From Plotosus lineatus (lineage: Eukaryota; Chordata; Actinopteri; Siluriformes; Plotosidae): a stretch of 64,000 nt of DNA. The notes below the pieces were generated by a model, which was not told the DNA's origin, ran no database searches, and saw nothing but the letters and a program-made list of their open reading frames with translations. The position numbers were made by a program, and so were the translations under genes. The DNA lies in contig CM045737.1 in assembly GCA_024760905.1 (NCBI GenBank), positions 12,633,726 to 12,697,725 on the forward strand. The letters are read 5' to 3'. Of the stretch, positions 62,826 to 64,000 are shown piece by piece; position 1 is the stretch's first letter; each line of letters starts with the position of its first letter.

Positions 62826-62945
62826 GCAAGTATTGGGCAGACGCTCTTATCCAGACAGGCCCAACAGTAGTGATAGCGCGAATTGAACCGCTGACCTTTG
62901 GATCAGTAACCCATTGCCGTAACCATTAGGCCACCACTGACTTGT
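62826..62945 (-). mobile_element. tRNA-like SINE fragment
   Basis: GGGCAGACGCTCTTATCCAG, GCGCGAATTGAACCGCTGAC and CATTAGGCCACCACTGAC in reverse: a tRNA-like head with B-box-like TCAATTCGC, similar to a SINE fragment common in fish genomes. Confidence 0.65.
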
Positions 62946-63050
62946 GTGAGCGCCAGTTTGCATTTGGGAAATGTTCACACTCTAATGGAATTCCTTAGGC
63001 AATAATTCATATCTTATATGAAGATGCCAAATTAAATTGAGCACTAAATA

Positions 63051-63314
63051 CAGTGCCCCCCCCCCGACGAAATTAATCCGTTCCAGAGCCTTTTTCTTAA
63101 CTTGCATTTTTCGTAAATTGAACCGCATTTTACATGTAAAACATATGATTCGTTCCAAGCCCCCCTAAAGCCTTTAAAAATTATAAAAGCATACATTTTG
63201 AGACCTGCTTCAATATCGTACCGATGGTAGACGGGTTTGGCCATATTCCTTTGCGATATTACTCAACCGCATGCCAGGAGCCCGCTTCTTCTTTTCACTC
63301 ACATCGGAAATCAT

Positions 63315-63403
<89 letters not shown>

Positions 63404-63804
63404 GACCATGTCTTCTTAGCAGAGTTATAATCTTACAAATGTTTATGGAAAGTTAAAAGCTTGAGTCAAAAAATAAAGTTGCAATGACTGTAAAACTCAT
63501 GAAACAACAGTAACTCTGTCCTTTAAACGAAAAGCATTATGGGAGATGCAGCTCCATAATAGCCAATGGAAGGGAGCTGCGTCATCCCACCTAGCCAATG
63601 GGAGGCCAGCGGGGCGGGATGTTTGAACATTATTGATGGGAGAGCAGCTCGTGCATTGTTTGAATGTTTGAATGGCACGTTTTAATGTTTGAATGGCACG
63701 TTTGAATTTTTAAGCTGGCGCTTTCTTAACATGAACTTGTTTCGTATCCAGAGACAAAAATTTTAAGAAAATGCGTTTCATAACCTGCGAGTGAGGTACC
63801 ACTG
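63051..63804. mobile_element. MITE-B copy
   Basis: CAGTGCCCCCCCCCGACGAA left end after TA (63049-63050) and GAGTGAGGTACCACTG right end followed by TA (63805-63806). The interior has CCATATTCCTTTGCGATAT, a (GT)n array of about 85 bp at 63317-63402, GCAGAGTTATAATCTTACAA and CCAATGGGAGGCCAGCGGGG. Confidence 0.9.
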
Positions 63805-63806
63805 TA

Positions 63807-64000
63807 GTTTACAAACATGAAGAAAAAGTCTACAAAGGTAATAATTCTGGTTCCATAGCATCCCATAATGTTGTTCGCATAAAATGCTTCCATGTTACAC
63901 ACCCATGGGTAATGCTTCGTATGCAAACTTGTTCTGAAATGGTTCAAGAGCTCTCTTTATAATGAGCATCACTATCTGGAAAATTTCTAGTATTAGTTCT
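63807..64000. other. No feature seen at right window edge
   Basis: A/T-rich DNA without a supported feature. Confidence 0.4.

Overview
This 64-kb window looks like non-coding DNA from a teleost fish genome. The main evidence is a long Rex3-type LINE (18684-22010, minus strand) carrying the WQTG/VVV-type and QGC-type reverse-transcriptase blocks known from Rex3, a retrotransposon known from teleosts. Several RTE-clade LINEs, many tRNA-derived SINEs, Tc1-like transposons, hAT and Tigger-like MITEs and very long dinucleotide arrays fit the same picture. There are no operons, ribosome-binding sites or bacterial genes. Most long open frames are transposon fragments, antisense shadows of them, or microsatellite frames. 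Family names come from recognition only; no database was searched.

Host genes are sparse. One terminal coding exon is convincing: 1132-1257 (+), with a splice acceptor, 41 codons, a stop, and an AATAAA at 1498-1503. Its gene lies to the left of the window and I cannot name it. A second candidate is a two-exon gene at about 8735-9515 (+): E-box and ETS-like promoter motifs, a donor at 8923, a pyrimidine-rich acceptor ending at 9075, and a 145-codon frame. A weak candidate exon lies at 57237-57350 (+).

Names used below. SINE-1 is a tRNA-derived SINE of about 340 bp whose tail ends in CCTAATTAGGAT plus (TGAATG)n, like an L2-clade LINE tail. SINE-1R has the same head and body but the 3' tail of the RTE LINEs in this window. 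SINE-2 is a Mermaid/V-SINE-like tRNA SINE. SINE-3 is a tRNA SINE with a CTTTACC tail. MITE-A has CAGGGATCCCTC ends, MITE-B has CAGTGGTACC ends with CCAAT-rich internal repeats, and MITE-C has CAGTTGGCCCC ends. All three MITEs are flanked by TA and look Tigger/pogo-like.

Layout: 1-5.6 kb holds the terminal exon, SINEs and Rex3 fragments. 5.6-10.7 kb holds SINEs, the candidate gene and a MITE-A. 11-18 kb holds microsatellites, MITE-B, MITE-A, an internally deleted Tc1-like element and an hAT MITE. 18.7-22 kb is Rex3. 22-27 kb is mostly single-copy sequence. 27-31.7 kb holds a palindromic Tigger-like element and RTE copy A. 31.7-41 kb is a nest of MITEs, SINEs, an LTR and a Tc1-like element. 41.2-45.7 kb holds RTE copy B with a 51-bp flanking duplication and a self-nested tip, plus an inverted SINE rearrangement. 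46-50 kb holds a three-layer MITE nest. 50-64 kb holds nested SINEs, RTE copies C and D, and more MITEs.

The most interesting features are: tail exchange that pairs one SINE body with two different LINE-type tails; two independent direct-inverted-direct rearrangements at SINE heads; several nests whose target-site duplications give an insertion order; and MITEs with arrays of YY1-like, CRE-like and CCAAT motifs and resident microsatellites.
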